Shown here: piece by piece, positions 1 through 8,198 of the stretch
Layout: every line of letters begins with the position of its first letter
How positions within the stretch are numbered: the stretch's first letter is position 1
Assembly (NCBI RefSeq): GCF_014489635.1
Contig: NZ_CP060828.1
Coordinates: 3,200,001-3,264,000 of the forward strand
Reading direction: 5' to 3'
Length of the DNA: 64,000 nt
From: Streptomyces roseirectus
Lineage (GTDB): Bacteria > Actinomycetota > Actinomycetes > Streptomycetales > Streptomycetaceae
Translations under genes and position numbers: made by a program
The notes under the pieces: generated by a model
Told to the model about the DNA's origin: nothing
What the model saw: only the letters and a program-made list of their open reading frames with translations
The model's database searches: none

Positions 1-8
1 TGGCAGTC

Positions 9-2702
9 GTGACCGATGACCTGTCTGACTACGATGCCCAGACCCCCTACGGGCACTGGCATGCTGCCGGAGTCATGCAACAGCTGCATAAACTGCACGA
101 AACACCAGCCCATCCGCTACAGGATGACGCGCATTGCCTGCGGCTCATCATCAACCAAGGCCTGGGGCGCTCTTCGTTCTTCGGCCTTCGCAAATCGTCA
201 CGAGTCGGCCCTCGTCTCGCCACCACCGTCGACGACCTCCGCGTTATGGCGGAGCTCGACGGCACGGACCCACTGTTTCTGTGGCGCTTCGCCCAAGCAG
301 ACGAGAAGCTGCACGCCGACGCCATGGTCCAGTCCTTCGGTACACTCGACAACTACGGCATGTACCGTGACCACGAGTACAGCTATTACCTGACGGATGG
401 GCGCAGGCCGAACGCCGTTATGGTCAACTCCGACTTCAGCCAGGCGCTGCGAGTCGAGGCCCACCGTCGGTACGACCACCACGTGGTCGCCAGCCCTCAC
501 CGCCCTACTCTAATTCCGGTTCTCGCCCTCTACGGAGTGGACACCGCACCGATCTACCGGACACATCCCACTGTCCCGGAAGACGAAATGCTTGTGGAAT
601 CCGCTGGCCTTCAGGTCTGGATCGGACCTAGTCAGGACACAGCAGGTGCCCTGGAATCCTTCCAAGAGATGGTCATTGAAGCTGTCGCCTACTGGGTCTG
701 GCAGGTCTCGCTCGCGGCGCCCAACGAGCTAATCGAAATGGCTGATGACCTGGGTCGTGTGCGGATCACGGTGTCCTTCGACGACGCGGACGCCTGGTTG
801 AAGGCTCTGACAGGACATGTCACCCAGCCCAGGAAGGGAACCTCCTGGATCGCGTGGAAAGCGCGTAGCGCAGGACTCATTCACCTTGAGCTGCTGGCCG
901 CAGGCGTAGCTTCCCTCCTGATGGAGGACAACAGCGCCGACCGCGTGATCGTCCAGGCCCTGGCTGAAGCCATGGTTGGCAACGGCAGCGACCTCGTAGT
1001 CAGCGACCTTGTCGAACGTCTCGCTCCTGTCGGTCGCAAGAAGATGCTGCACGCACAAGCCCGACCGATGCTGTTGCGCCCAGGGCGGCTGCCTGCCGCC
1101 CGACTTGTGCAGCCAGCTGTCTCCGCAGTCGTGTTGGACAAACTGGGTGAATGGCTCACCGCTGAAGGAATCCCGCAGGGGATCGTCTCAGAAGACAAAC
1201 GCCTTGATGTGCTCAACAAGGCAGTCCAGCACTACTTCCAGAGCATTCAGGACCTAATCGCTAACTTGGCCCCCGAGGGGCTGATGAACCAGCTCATGGC
1301 ACGACACGAAGCGCTCATCCGCGCAGAGGCTCACAATGATCAGGTCCTGCGGTCCAGACTCGCCTGTTTCGGAAATTCCAGCCAGCCTGCCACGCAGATC
1401 GCCAAGGCCAGCAGAAAACGAGTGGCCGCCTCACAGGCAAGCCGTTTCCTCATCGAGTACGCGGCCGCTACCCCACCTTCGGGCGACCAGCCCCTGACCC
1501 TGGACACCTACGACACACTCTTGGCGATCGCCGCTGACCTGATCTCTCGAGCCACGCTGTCCGATGCCATCCGGCACGACTTCTCCACCGCACAGCTGTC
1601 CCTACTGGAGTCGGGCCGGCTCGGTGTCTCTCGCGGTGATCAGTACGAAACAGGAACCGATGCCTTGGCATTGGACCGAGCCCGCGCAGCCATGACAACA
1701 GCTGACCAGATTTCCACCCCTTCGGCGCCCCGCACGGCCGCAGCACCTTCTACGAAGGTTGAAGAAGCCATGGTTGCCGAATTCGGGTTCACCCTGACCG
1801 AACTCGCTCACGGCATGGGCGAGATCATCACTTTGGGCGACGAAGCATGCGAGAGCGAACCATTCACCCTCCCTATCACCCGCGTCCAACAGCACCTTAG
1901 CTCTGCCCTCGGTTGGGCCGACGACAAAGCACATGACTTCCTCGATCGCCTCAGTCTGCGCCCACGCGCCAAGTTCCTGTCCGTGGGCGCCGACGCGTGG
2001 CCCTGGCGCTATAACCGTGAATGGTCCTACACACGACGTCCGCTGGTCCGCTTGACTGGCGTGGACGGCGATGTGCTGACGTGGGCGCCCAGGCACGTTG
2101 GGAGCGCGGGCCCCTACTGGATCGACCTCGTGTATTCCGGCAGGCTCAAAGCCACCTCGGCGACGATGAAGAAGCTCATGGGGTCCATCCGGCAGGACCA
2201 CAACAAGGAGTTTGAGAAGGAATCCGAAAGAGCCCTGGCTGACGCAGGCTGTTCCATCACGGCCCACAGCGTGGGCAAGATCTCAGGGCGGCGCCTCATG
2301 TCACCCCAGGGAGACGACCTCGGCGACATCGACGCCCTGGGAATCAACCTCGATCAGAGGATCATCTTCATCGTGGAATCCAAGGACTTCGAGATGGCCC
2401 GGAACCCCTCTGAGCTGGCCAACGAAGCTGATGCACTCTTGCGAGGAGGCAAGAGCGCCGTCTTCAAGATCGCAAGACGAGCCCAATGGGTCCGCACCCA
2501 CCTGGCCCCCACGCTGAACCACTTCATCGACAGCACCGACACGCGAGGTTGGACTGTCGCCCCCGTCGTGGTCACCAGTCGCGACCTGATTTCGTCACGC
2601 GTCCTGGCATCGGACGTACCAGTCGTGACCATCCACCAGCTGACAGCATGGGCTGCAGCACAAACTCGGCACGGCAAGAGATCTAAGCGCCGCGCTCGCT
2701 AG
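9..2702 (+). CDS. Large protein with C-terminal PD-(D/E)XK nuclease-like domain
   Basis: About 897 residues with no N-terminal domain that I recognise. The C-terminal 150 residues carry a restriction-endonuclease-like core: an acidic pair D773 and D775 in GDIDALG, followed by a beta-strand ending in VESKD (E790, K792), which is the D...ExK pattern of the PD-(D/E)XK superfamily. Later segments (KSAVFKIARRAQWV, then VAPVVVTSR) fit the rest of such a fold. No transmembrane segment or signal peptide is visible. The GTG at base 9 is the first start in the window, but the frame is open to the window edge, so the true start may lie upstream. Base composition and codon third positions are clearly less GC-rich than the neighbouring genes, suggesting horizontal acquisition. 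A defence or DNA-processing role is inference; the nuclease motif is seen, its activity is not shown. Confidence 0.7.
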   Translation: MTDDLSDYDAQTPYGHWHAAGVMQQLHKLHETPAHPLQDDAHCLRLIINQGLGRSSFFGLRKSSRVGPRLATTVDDLRVMAELDGTDPLFLWRFAQADEKLHADAMVQSFGTLDNYGMYRDHEYSYYLTDGRRPNAVMVNSDFSQALRVEAHRRYDHHVVASPHRPTLIPVLALYGVDTAPIYRTHPTVPEDEMLVESAGLQVWIGPSQDTAGALESFQEMVIEAVAYWVWQVSLAAPNELIEMADDLGRVRITVSFDDADAWLKALTGHVTQPRKGTSWIAWKARSAGLIHLELLAAGVASLLMEDNSADRVIVQALAEAMVGNGSDLVVSDLVERLAPVGRKKMLHAQARPMLLRPGRLPAARLVQPAVSAVVLDKLGEWLTAEGIPQGIVSEDKRLDVLNKAVQHYFQSIQDLIANLAPEGLMNQLMARHEALIRAEAHNDQVLRSRLACFGNSSQPATQIAKASRKRVAASQASRFLIEYAAATPPSGDQPLTLDTYDTLLAIAADLISRATLSDAIRHDFSTAQLSLLESGRLGVSRGDQYETGTDALALDRARAAMTTADQISTPSAPRTAAAPSTKVEEAMVAEFGFTLTELAHGMGEIITLGDEACESEPFTLPITRVQQHLSSALGWADDKAHDFLDRLSLRPRAKFLSVGADAWPWRYNREWSYTRRPLVRLTGVDGDVLTWAPRHVGSAGPYWIDLVYSGRLKATSATMKKLMGSIRQDHNKEFEKESERALADAGCSITAHSVGKISGRRLMSPQGDDLGDIDALGINLDQRIIFIVESKDFEMARNPSELANEADALLRGGKSAVFKIARRAQWVRTHLAPTLNHFIDSTDTRGWTVAPVVVTSRDLISSRVLASDVPVVTIHQLTAWAAAQTRHGKRSKRRAR

Positions 2703-2952
2703 TGCCCCAGCAGGACTTCGCTTTCTGGCCTCTCAGCGTCCGGCGACAGGAAGCCTCATCCGGAGCGGATCTTCGACTGTCCGAGCAGTCCGCACACAGT
2801 CCGCAGGACACCCGATCGAGACCATCGCACCCCATCGCCACTCAACACCAAAAGGCCAGGTCAGCGACCTGCGGCACTCATCGCCGCAGGTCACCGACCC
2901 GGCCCATTACTAGGAGACCAAGAAGGCCTGACCCGGTCTTCTGCTTTCTCCG

Positions 2953-2994
2953 CAGCCCGCACCCGGCCCCTGAGTGGTCGGGGGCGGGCTGTTT
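2953..2994 (+). terminator. Hairpin terminator after the nuclease-like gene
   Basis: CAGCCCGC pairs with GCGGGCTG over an inner CCCGGCC/GGTCGGG stem, followed by TTT. It lies in the roughly 350-base gene-free stretch between the first gene and the GNAT gene. I see nothing else convincing in that stretch. Confidence 0.5.
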
Positions 2995-3052
2995 CACTTC
3001 AACTTCGGGTTCTGCGCGGGGACTTGACGGACTTCGCGTGGAGTCGCCGATC

Positions 3053-3526
3053 TCACACACCCCCGGCCAGCTCCTCCAGCCGTTCCCCCGTCAGCCGGCA
3101 GATGCGCCACTCGTCCAGGAACTCCGCCCCCAGCGACTCGTAGACACCGATCGCGGGCGTGTTCCAGTCGAGCACCCACCACTCGAACCGCTCGTACCCC
3201 TCGCGGACGCAGACCGCGGCGAGGGCGGAGAGCAGTTGTTTGCCGTGTCCGGCGCCGCGGGCGGTGGGGCGGACGTAGAGGTCTTCGAGGTGCAGCCCCC
3301 GAGTCCCGGTCCAGGTGGAGAACGTCGGGAACCAGAGTGCGTACCCGACGGCCTGCCCGTCCTCCTCGGCGATCAGCGCGTGCGCGGCGGCGGGGGTGCC
3401 GAACAGGGCCTCCCGCAACTGCTCCTCGGTGGCCTTGACCTGCTCAAGTGCCTTCTCGTAGGCGGCGAGTTCACGGACCATCGCGAGAATCCCGGCGACG
3501 TCCTCCGGACGGGCGTTCCTGATCAT
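3053..3526 (-). CDS. GNAT family N-acetyltransferase
   Basis: A 157-residue single-domain acetyltransferase expected to transfer acetyl from acetyl-CoA to an amine. The GNAT core is clear: a substrate-facing N-terminal half, the strand HLEDLYVRPTARGAGHGKQL (the acetyl-CoA pyrophosphate-binding Q/RxxGxG/A region is RGAGHGK), and a C-terminal VLDWNTPAIGVYESLGAEF motif in which the conserved N and Y contact CoA. It resembles the diamine/thialysine acetyltransferase (SSAT-like) branch of about 150-170 residues. The ATG at 3526 opens MIRNARPEDV, the normal beginning of the family; a longer frame to 3562 adds only a charged tail. The substrate cannot be told from sequence. Confidence 0.85.
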   Translation of the reverse strand: MIRNARPEDVAGILAMVRELAAYEKALEQVKATEEQLREALFGTPAAAHALIAEEDGQAVGYALWFPTFSTWTGTRGLHLEDLYVRPTARGAGHGKQLLSALAAVCVREGYERFEWWVLDWNTPAIGVYESLGAEFLDEWRICRLTGERLEELAGGV

Positions 3527-3626
3527 GCCCTGATCATCCGCACGCCCCGGCCCCCTGTCCACCGGCGATGAGTGAGGCCGGCGGCGACCGGGAACGCCCG
3601 GACGGCCACCGGCCCGTGAACACCGC

Positions 3627-3863
3627 TCAGTGGAACTGCGGCACGATCAGATAGATCCCGTACACCACCACCGCCGCGCAGGCGAGGAAGCAGACGCCCG
3701 CCTGCACACGGCCCACAGCCGTCACCGGCCCGCTGTCGGGGACGTCGTCGTCGCCTCCCCGCGCAAGCCCCAGAACGCCGAGGCTGAAGACGACGACCAC
3801 GGCGACGGTGACGCCGAGGCTGACCGCGGCGACCTGCCCGAGGGCACTCCAGTCGAGATGCAT
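3627..3863 (-). CDS. Small two-span membrane protein next to Pit transporter
   Basis: A 78-residue protein with two strongly hydrophobic segments, roughly residues 9-34 and 53-74, separated by an acidic loop (GGDDDVPDSG). No enzymatic motif. It lies 21 bases downstream of the phosphate transporter gene on the same strand and probably forms an operon with it, which suggests an accessory role in phosphate uptake, but this is inference from position only. Confidence 0.75.
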   Translation of the reverse strand: MHLDWSALGQVAAVSLGVTVAVVVVFSLGVLGLARGGDDDVPDSGPVTAVGRVQAGVCFLACAAVVVYGIYLIVPQFH

Positions 3864-3884
3864 AGCTCGTTCTCCTGACGGGGT

Positions 3885-5039
3885 TCAGGCGGCCGTGCCG
3901 ACACGCGCCGGCGGCTCGGTCCGGAGGGTGACCTCGTGGCCTTCGTTGACGTTGCTCGCGTGAACGGGATTGCGCCGGGAGACGAAGAAGACGCCGCCCG
4001 CGACGGCGACGCCGATCAGCGCGACGACCGTCGTCCCGGTGTTCCCCCCGTGCTTGACCGCGTACGCCGCGACGGCCCCGACGAGCGCGGCGGCCGGCAG
4101 TGTGACCAGCCACGCCACGACCATCTTGCCCGCGACGCTCCAGCGGACCTCCGCGAGCCGGCGGCCGAGCCCCGCGCCGAGGATGGACCCGGAGGCGACC
4201 TGCGTGGTGGACAGCGCGAAGCCGAGGTGCGCGGAGGTGAGGATGACGGTCGTGGAGGCGGTCTCCGCCGCGAAGCCCTGCGGCGACTGGATCTCCGTGA
4301 GCCCCTTGCCCATCGTCCGGATGATCCGCCAGCCGCCGAGGTACGTGCCGAGCCCGATCGCGAGCCCGGCGGAGGCGACGACCCACACCGGCGGGCCGGC
4401 GTCGTGCCCGAGCGCGCCCGCCGAGATCAGCGTCAGCGTGATCACGCCCATCGTCTTCTGCGCGTCGTTGGTGCCGTGCGCGAGGGAGACCAGCGAGGCG
4501 GACGCGATCTGCCCGTACCTGAACCCCTTCTCCACGGGCTTCTTCCGGGCCCGCTCGGTGAGCTTGTACGCGAGGTAGGTCGCCGCGAGCGCCGCGACCC
4601 CGGCGACGACCGGCGAGGCCACCGCGGGAATGAGCACCTTCTCGACGACCTTGTCGAAGTGCACCCCGTGCTCCCCGGCCCCTACCCACACGGCGCCGAT
4701 CAGCCCGCCGAACAGGGCGTGCGAGGAGCTGGACGGCAGCCCGACCAGCCAGGTCATGAGGTTCCAGAGGATGGCCCCGACCAGCCCCGCGAAGATCATC
4801 CCCGGGGTGACGAGCGTGTCGTCGACGATCCCCCCGGAGATCGTCTTCGCGACCTCGGTCGAGAGGAACGCCCCGACGACGTTCAGCACCCCGCTGATGA
4901 GTACGGCCGTGCGCGGCGCGAGCGCGCCCGTCGCGATGGACGTCGCCATCGCGTTGGCCGTGTCATGAAATCCGTTGGTGAAGTCGAAGGCCAGCGCCGT
5001 GACGATGACCACCGCCACCAGGAACGTGATGTGATCCAT
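3885..5039 (-). CDS. pit: PiT family inorganic phosphate transporter
   Basis: A 384-residue integral membrane permease expected to import phosphate, probably as a metal-phosphate complex, driven by protons. Many hydrophobic helices are visible. Family signatures appear twice in inverted repeat: the N-terminal ALAFDFTNGFHDTANAMAT with the GFHDTANA motif, and ASLVSLAHGTNDAQKTMGVI in the middle. The segment WLVGLPSSSSHALFGGLIGA is also characteristic. The ATG at 5039 (MDHITFLVAV) is the usual beginning; the frame runs further upstream but that part is not protein-like. No DUF47/PhoU-like gene precedes it, unlike many pit operons; the small membrane gene follows instead. Confidence 0.93.
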   Translation of the reverse strand: MDHITFLVAVVIVTALAFDFTNGFHDTANAMATSIATGALAPRTAVLISGVLNVVGAFLSTEVAKTISGGIVDDTLVTPGMIFAGLVGAILWNLMTWLVGLPSSSSHALFGGLIGAVWVGAGEHGVHFDKVVEKVLIPAVASPVVAGVAALAATYLAYKLTERARKKPVEKGFRYGQIASASLVSLAHGTNDAQKTMGVITLTLISAGALGHDAGPPVWVVASAGLAIGLGTYLGGWRIIRTMGKGLTEIQSPQGFAAETASTTVILTSAHLGFALSTTQVASGSILGAGLGRRLAEVRWSVAGKMVVAWLVTLPAAALVGAVAAYAVKHGGNTGTTVVALIGVAVAGGVFFVSRRNPVHASNVNEGHEVTLRTEPPARVGTAA

Positions 5040-5133
5040 TCCCCCATGCAAACAAGCGTGGGCCAATCCCGGGCGAACCCCAGGCAAAGGGCGGGCCAGG
5101 AGAGTGAACGGAATACCTGGCATGCTGGCAGGC

Positions 5134-5538
5134 ATGGTGAGCGTCGAGGACGTGGTGCGACTGCGGCAGGCCCGGGACCGGATGGACCGCGAGTACGCCG
5201 AACCCCTCGACATCGCCGCGCTCGCCGCGACCGCGCTGATGTCGCCGGGCCACTTCCAGCGCAGCTTTCGCGCGGAGTACGGGGAGACGCCGTACGCCTA
5301 TCTGATGACCCGGCGGGTCGAGCGCGCGAAGGCGCTGCTGCGGCGCGGGGACCTGTCGGTGACCGAGGTCTGCATGGCCGTCGGCTGCACCTCCCTCGGC
5401 TCGTTCAGCTCCCGGTTCACCGAACTCGTCGGGGAGACGCCGAGCGCCTACCGGGCGCGGTCGCACGAGGAGAGCGCGGTGATCCCGCCGTGCGTGCTGC
5501 GCACGTACACCCGGCCGAAACGCCGCCGCCCTACCTAA
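5134..5538 (+). CDS. AraC-family transcriptional regulator (stand-alone HTH)
   Basis: About 134 residues made almost only of the AraC DNA-binding domain, with no sensor domain. Helix-turn-helix 1 is in IAALAATALMSPGHFQRSFR, followed by GETPYAYLMTRRVERAKALL. The second HTH is DLSVTEVCMAVGCTSLGSFS and ends with the signature FTELVGETPSAYR. The next gene, 10 bases downstream on the same strand, encodes a VOC protein; this regulator-VOC pairing is common in actinobacteria, so it probably controls that gene. Start is uncertain: ATG at 5134 opens MVSVEDVVRLRQARD, but ATG 5122 and GTG 5104 are in frame and no Shine-Dalgarno decides between them. Confidence 0.88.
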   Translation: MVSVEDVVRLRQARDRMDREYAEPLDIAALAATALMSPGHFQRSFRAEYGETPYAYLMTRRVERAKALLRRGDLSVTEVCMAVGCTSLGSFSSRFTELVGETPSAYRARSHEESAVIPPCVLRTYTRPKRRRPT

Positions 5539-5548
5539 GCTGACCGGC

Positions 5549-5962
5549 ATGGACCTCACACTCCACCAGTGCTTCATCGCCGTGGACGACCACGACAAGG
5601 CCCTGCACTTCTACGTCGACGTCCTCGGTCTGGAAGTCCGGAACGACGTCAGCTACGAGGACATGCGCTGGGTGACCGTCGGCTCGCCGCTCCAGCCGGG
5701 CGTCTCCGTCGTCCTGGAGCCGCCGGACGCGAGCCCCGACGCGTCCCCGGCCGACCGCGAGGCCCTGAACCGGCTGCTGGCCAAGGGCCTGCTGCGCGGG
5801 GCGATCTTCGCGACGCCCGACTGCGACGCCCTCGCGGAGCGCGTCCGTGAGGCCGGGTACGACCTTCTCCAGGAACCCACCGACCAGCCGTACGGCGTCC
5901 GCGACTGCGCGCTGCGCGACCCCGCCGGCAACCTCATCCGCTTCATGGAGCGCCCCCTGTGA
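5549..5962 (+). CDS. VOC (glyoxalase/bleomycin-resistance fold) protein
   Basis: 137 residues with the vicinal-oxygen-chelate pattern: N-terminal LHQCFIAVDDHDKALHFYVD (a strand plus the FY helix) and the C-terminal DCALRDPAGNLIRFME strand with the conserved metal-ligand glutamate near the end. The first-module ligand position is Gln rather than His (HQCFIAV), so metal binding may be altered. Members are metal-dependent lyases, dioxygenases or antibiotic-binding proteins; the substrate cannot be assigned. It follows the AraC regulator and overlaps the next VOC gene by four bases (GTGA), so the three form one transcription unit. Confidence 0.88.
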   Translation: MDLTLHQCFIAVDDHDKALHFYVDVLGLEVRNDVSYEDMRWVTVGSPLQPGVSVVLEPPDASPDASPADREALNRLLAKGLLRGAIFATPDCDALAERVREAGYDLLQEPTDQPYGVRDCALRDPAGNLIRFMERPL

Positions 5963-6696
5963 CGGACGTCCGCTGGACCTACGCCTTCATCGACCGCCCC
6001 TCCCCCGCTTCCGCCCCCTTCTGGGCGACGGTCACGGGCACGACCCTGTCCGAACCCCGGGGCGAGCGGGCCGAGTTCCGGACGCTCCTGCCGTCCGACG
6101 GCCACGCCCCCTGCGTGAAGTTCCAGACCGTCGCCGAGGGACCCGGCGGCGCCCACATCGACTTCTCGGTGACGGACGTGCCCGGTTTCGTGGCACGGGC
6201 GCTGAAGCTGGGCGCGCGGCTCGTCGCCGACCACACCGACTGGGCCGTCCTCGCCTCCCCCGCGGGCCAGCCCTTCTGCGCGGTGCCCTGGCAGGGCGAG
6301 TCGGTCCGCCCGCCCGTCCACGCCGGCGCCCGCCTGGACCAGGTGTGCATAGACCTCCCTCCTTCCGCCTACTCGGCCGACATCTCCTTCTTCACCGCAC
6401 TGCTCCCCACATGGACCTCAACGCCCAGCCCCCTCCCCGAGTTCCACGTCCTCACCCCACCCCCCGGCCTCCCCACCCGTCTCCTCCTCCAACGCACGAC
6501 CCAGGAACAACCGACCTCCGCCCACATCGACCTGGCGACAGCCCCGAACCTCCCCGAAGTCCGCGCCCGACACGAGCAGTCGGGCGCCCGCCTGATCGCC
6601 GAGTTCCCCCACTGGACCGTCATGAAGGACCCCGACGACGGCCTCTACTGCCTCACAGGCCGCGACGCGGAAACAGGCACCCGCCCGCAGAGCTAG
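5959..6696 (+). CDS. Two-module VOC family protein
   Basis: 245 residues. It begins VRWTYAFIDRP and contains two glyoxalase-like modules: roughly 1-115 (ending WAVLASPAGQPFCAVPWQ) and 120-240 (ending YCLTGRDAE). HIDFSVTDVPGF and HIDLATAPN are the paired strand motifs of the two halves. This layout is typical of the actinobacterial glyoxalase-like-domain proteins of unknown function. The GTG start overlaps the stop of the upstream VOC gene (GTGA), implying translational coupling. The 3' end overlaps the stop of the convergent small membrane gene by four bases. Confidence 0.85.
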   Translation: MTDVRWTYAFIDRPSPASAPFWATVTGTTLSEPRGERAEFRTLLPSDGHAPCVKFQTVAEGPGGAHIDFSVTDVPGFVARALKLGARLVADHTDWAVLASPAGQPFCAVPWQGESVRPPVHAGARLDQVCIDLPPSAYSADISFFTALLPTWTSTPSPLPEFHVLTPPPGLPTRLLLQRTTQEQPTSAHIDLATAPNLPEVRARHEQSGARLIAEFPHWTVMKDPDDGLYCLTGRDAETGTRPQS

Positions 6697-6923
6697 CGGC
6701 CCGCGTAAACGGCGTAGGGACACATCGCGCCGGGCGGGCACGAGTACGACGCCGTCGGGGGCGTCGGCAGGGAGGACGGCGCCTCGTACCAGCCGCGCGG
6801 CGCGGGCGGCCGGGCGGAGTCCTGCAGCCAGAGGGTCACCCCGCCGCCGACGACGACGAGGGCGGCCCACACCGCGACGACCCACCGCCGCACCCGCGCG
6901 CCGCGACCTCCACCATCAGACAT
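6693..6923 (-). CDS. Small single-span membrane protein
   Basis: 76 residues from ATG at 6923 (MSDGGGRGARVRRW). One transmembrane helix (about residues 15-32, VVAVWAALVVVGGGVTLWL) is preceded by arginines, giving an N-in anchor. The external tail is rich in Pro and Ser and contains two cysteines in YSCPPGAMCPYAVYAGR that could form a disulfide. No known domain. The longer upstream frame is not protein-like. Confidence 0.6.
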   Translation of the reverse strand: MSDGGGRGARVRRWVVAVWAALVVVGGGVTLWLQDSARPPAPRGWYEAPSSLPTPPTASYSCPPGAMCPYAVYAGR

Positions 6924-7003
6924 GCGCTCACGATATGACAGGCCCCGCACACCGTGGGGATGTGCGGGACCTGGCCTGGATGGGGCGCGAAGCGCCCGTA
7001 TTC

Positions 7004-7065
7004 CAGGGGCGCGGGGCTGTGTCGATCTGCGACCACCACCGCGCGGGTGCGAGCAACCACAACGC
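7004..7065. repeat. Dispersed Streptomyces intergenic repeat, GGGCTGT subtype
   Basis: Contains CAGGGGCGCGGGGCTGT, then TCGAT-TGCG and CAACCACAACG. It matches a second copy near 61.7 kb and shares its first half with copies near 23.9 and 28.5 kb. Lies between the small membrane gene and the prenyl synthase stop. Confidence 0.7.
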
Positions 7066-7096
7066 CGCCGCCCCCGAACACCCGCCGCCCCCAATC

Positions 7097-8152
7097 TCAG
7101 TTGCTCCGCCGAGTGACGAACTCCGCCAGCGCCAGCAGCCCCCCGCCCCTCTCCGGATCCGGCACGGCACGGGCCAGTTCGGCGACGGCGTCCCCCATCC
7201 GGTCGGCGGCCTCGGCCTGGGCCCAGTCCCGCCCCCCGGCCCGCTCCACGGCGAGGGCCGTCCGCTCCAACTCCCCCTCGACGTACGGCCCGGAGTACAG
7301 CGCCGCGAGTTCATCGGCCGCCGAACCGCCGGAGGTCAACGCGGCGACGACCGGCAACGACTTCTTGCGGGCGGCGAGATCCGCCCCCGCCGGCTTGCCG
7401 GTGTGGAGGGGATCTCCCCATATCCCGATGACGTCGTCGATGAGCTGGAACGCGAGCCCGGCCTGCCGCCCGAACAGATCGAGCGCGTCGACCTCGTCGG
7501 CGGACCCCCCGGCGTAGAGCCCCCCGATGGCGCAGGCGCACCCGAGCAGCGCCCCGGTCTTGGCCTCGGCCATCCGCAGCACCTCGGCGAGCCCGACCTC
7601 GCGGGGTTCCCGCCGCTCCAGCGCGGTGTCGATCTGCTGTCCCTCGCACAGCTCGACGACACAGGAGGCGAGCCGCCCGAGCGCGGGCACGGCGGCGGGG
7701 TGGGAGTCCCCGGCGAGCAGCCGGAACGCGAGCGCCTGGAGCGCGTCCCCCGCGAGGATCGCGTCGGGATCCCCGAACACGGCCCAGGCGGTGGCCCGGT
7801 GACGCCGGGTGGGGTCGCGGTCCATGACGTCGTCGTGCAGGAGCGTGAAGTTGTGGACGAGTTCGACGGCGGCGGCGGCCCGGACCGCGGCCGTACGCGC
7901 CCGCGCGCCCCCCAGCGCGTCCGCCGCGGTCAGCACGAGGGCGGGCCTGATCGCCTTGCCCGCGTGGGCGGTGGTGGCGAGCCCGTCCGCGTCCTGCCAC
8001 CCGAAGTGGTACCGCGCGACGCGCCGCATCTCGGGCGGGAGCGTGTCGACGGCGGACCGCAGTTCGGGGTCGACGTCGGCCCGCGCCCGTTCGAGGATCG
8101 CCGGCGCCTCCTGGCCGTTGTCGATGGCCGCCCCCCAGGCCCAGGTGGTCAT
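7097..8152 (-). CDS. Polyprenyl diphosphate synthase, probable encapsulin cargo
   Basis: 351-residue trans-isoprenyl diphosphate synthase that would condense IPP with allylic diphosphates to make C10-C20 chains. The first aspartate-rich motif is LLHDDVMD and the second is QLIDDVIGIWGD; both bind Mg-diphosphate. Also present are GKAIRPALVL (IPP-binding basic motif region) and AKTGALLGCACAIG. It lies 46 bases downstream of the shell gene on the same strand. Polyprenyl transferases are one of the cargo classes predicted for family 2B encapsulins, so encapsulation is likely. The leader before the synthase fold is short (about 25-30 residues), unlike the long disordered targeting domains known for encapsulated 2-methylisoborneol synthases, so how it would be loaded is not obvious. 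Product chain length is unknown. Confidence 0.9.
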   Translation of the reverse strand: MTTWAWGAAIDNGQEAPAILERARADVDPELRSAVDTLPPEMRRVARYHFGWQDADGLATTAHAGKAIRPALVLTAADALGGARARTAAVRAAAAVELVHNFTLLHDDVMDRDPTRRHRATAWAVFGDPDAILAGDALQALAFRLLAGDSHPAAVPALGRLASCVVELCEGQQIDTALERREPREVGLAEVLRMAEAKTGALLGCACAIGGLYAGGSADEVDALDLFGRQAGLAFQLIDDVIGIWGDPLHTGKPAGADLAARKKSLPVVAALTSGGSAADELAALYSGPYVEGELERTALAVERAGGRDWAQAEAADRMGDAVAELARAVPDPERGGGLLALAEFVTRRSN

Positions 8153-8198
8153 GTGCGCACCCGCCCCGGAGGGCGGGCGCGCACGGCACGGCGGACGG

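Noticed and set aside
2702..3571. Long plus-strand reading frame over the GNAT gene
   Set aside because: It runs antisense to a clear acetyltransferase; its own product is Pro/Arg-rich with no domain, the usual shadow of a GC-rich gene.
3936..5543. 535-codon plus-strand frame over the Pit gene
   Set aside because: Antisense to a membrane transporter with GFHDTANA motifs; product is charged low-complexity sequence.
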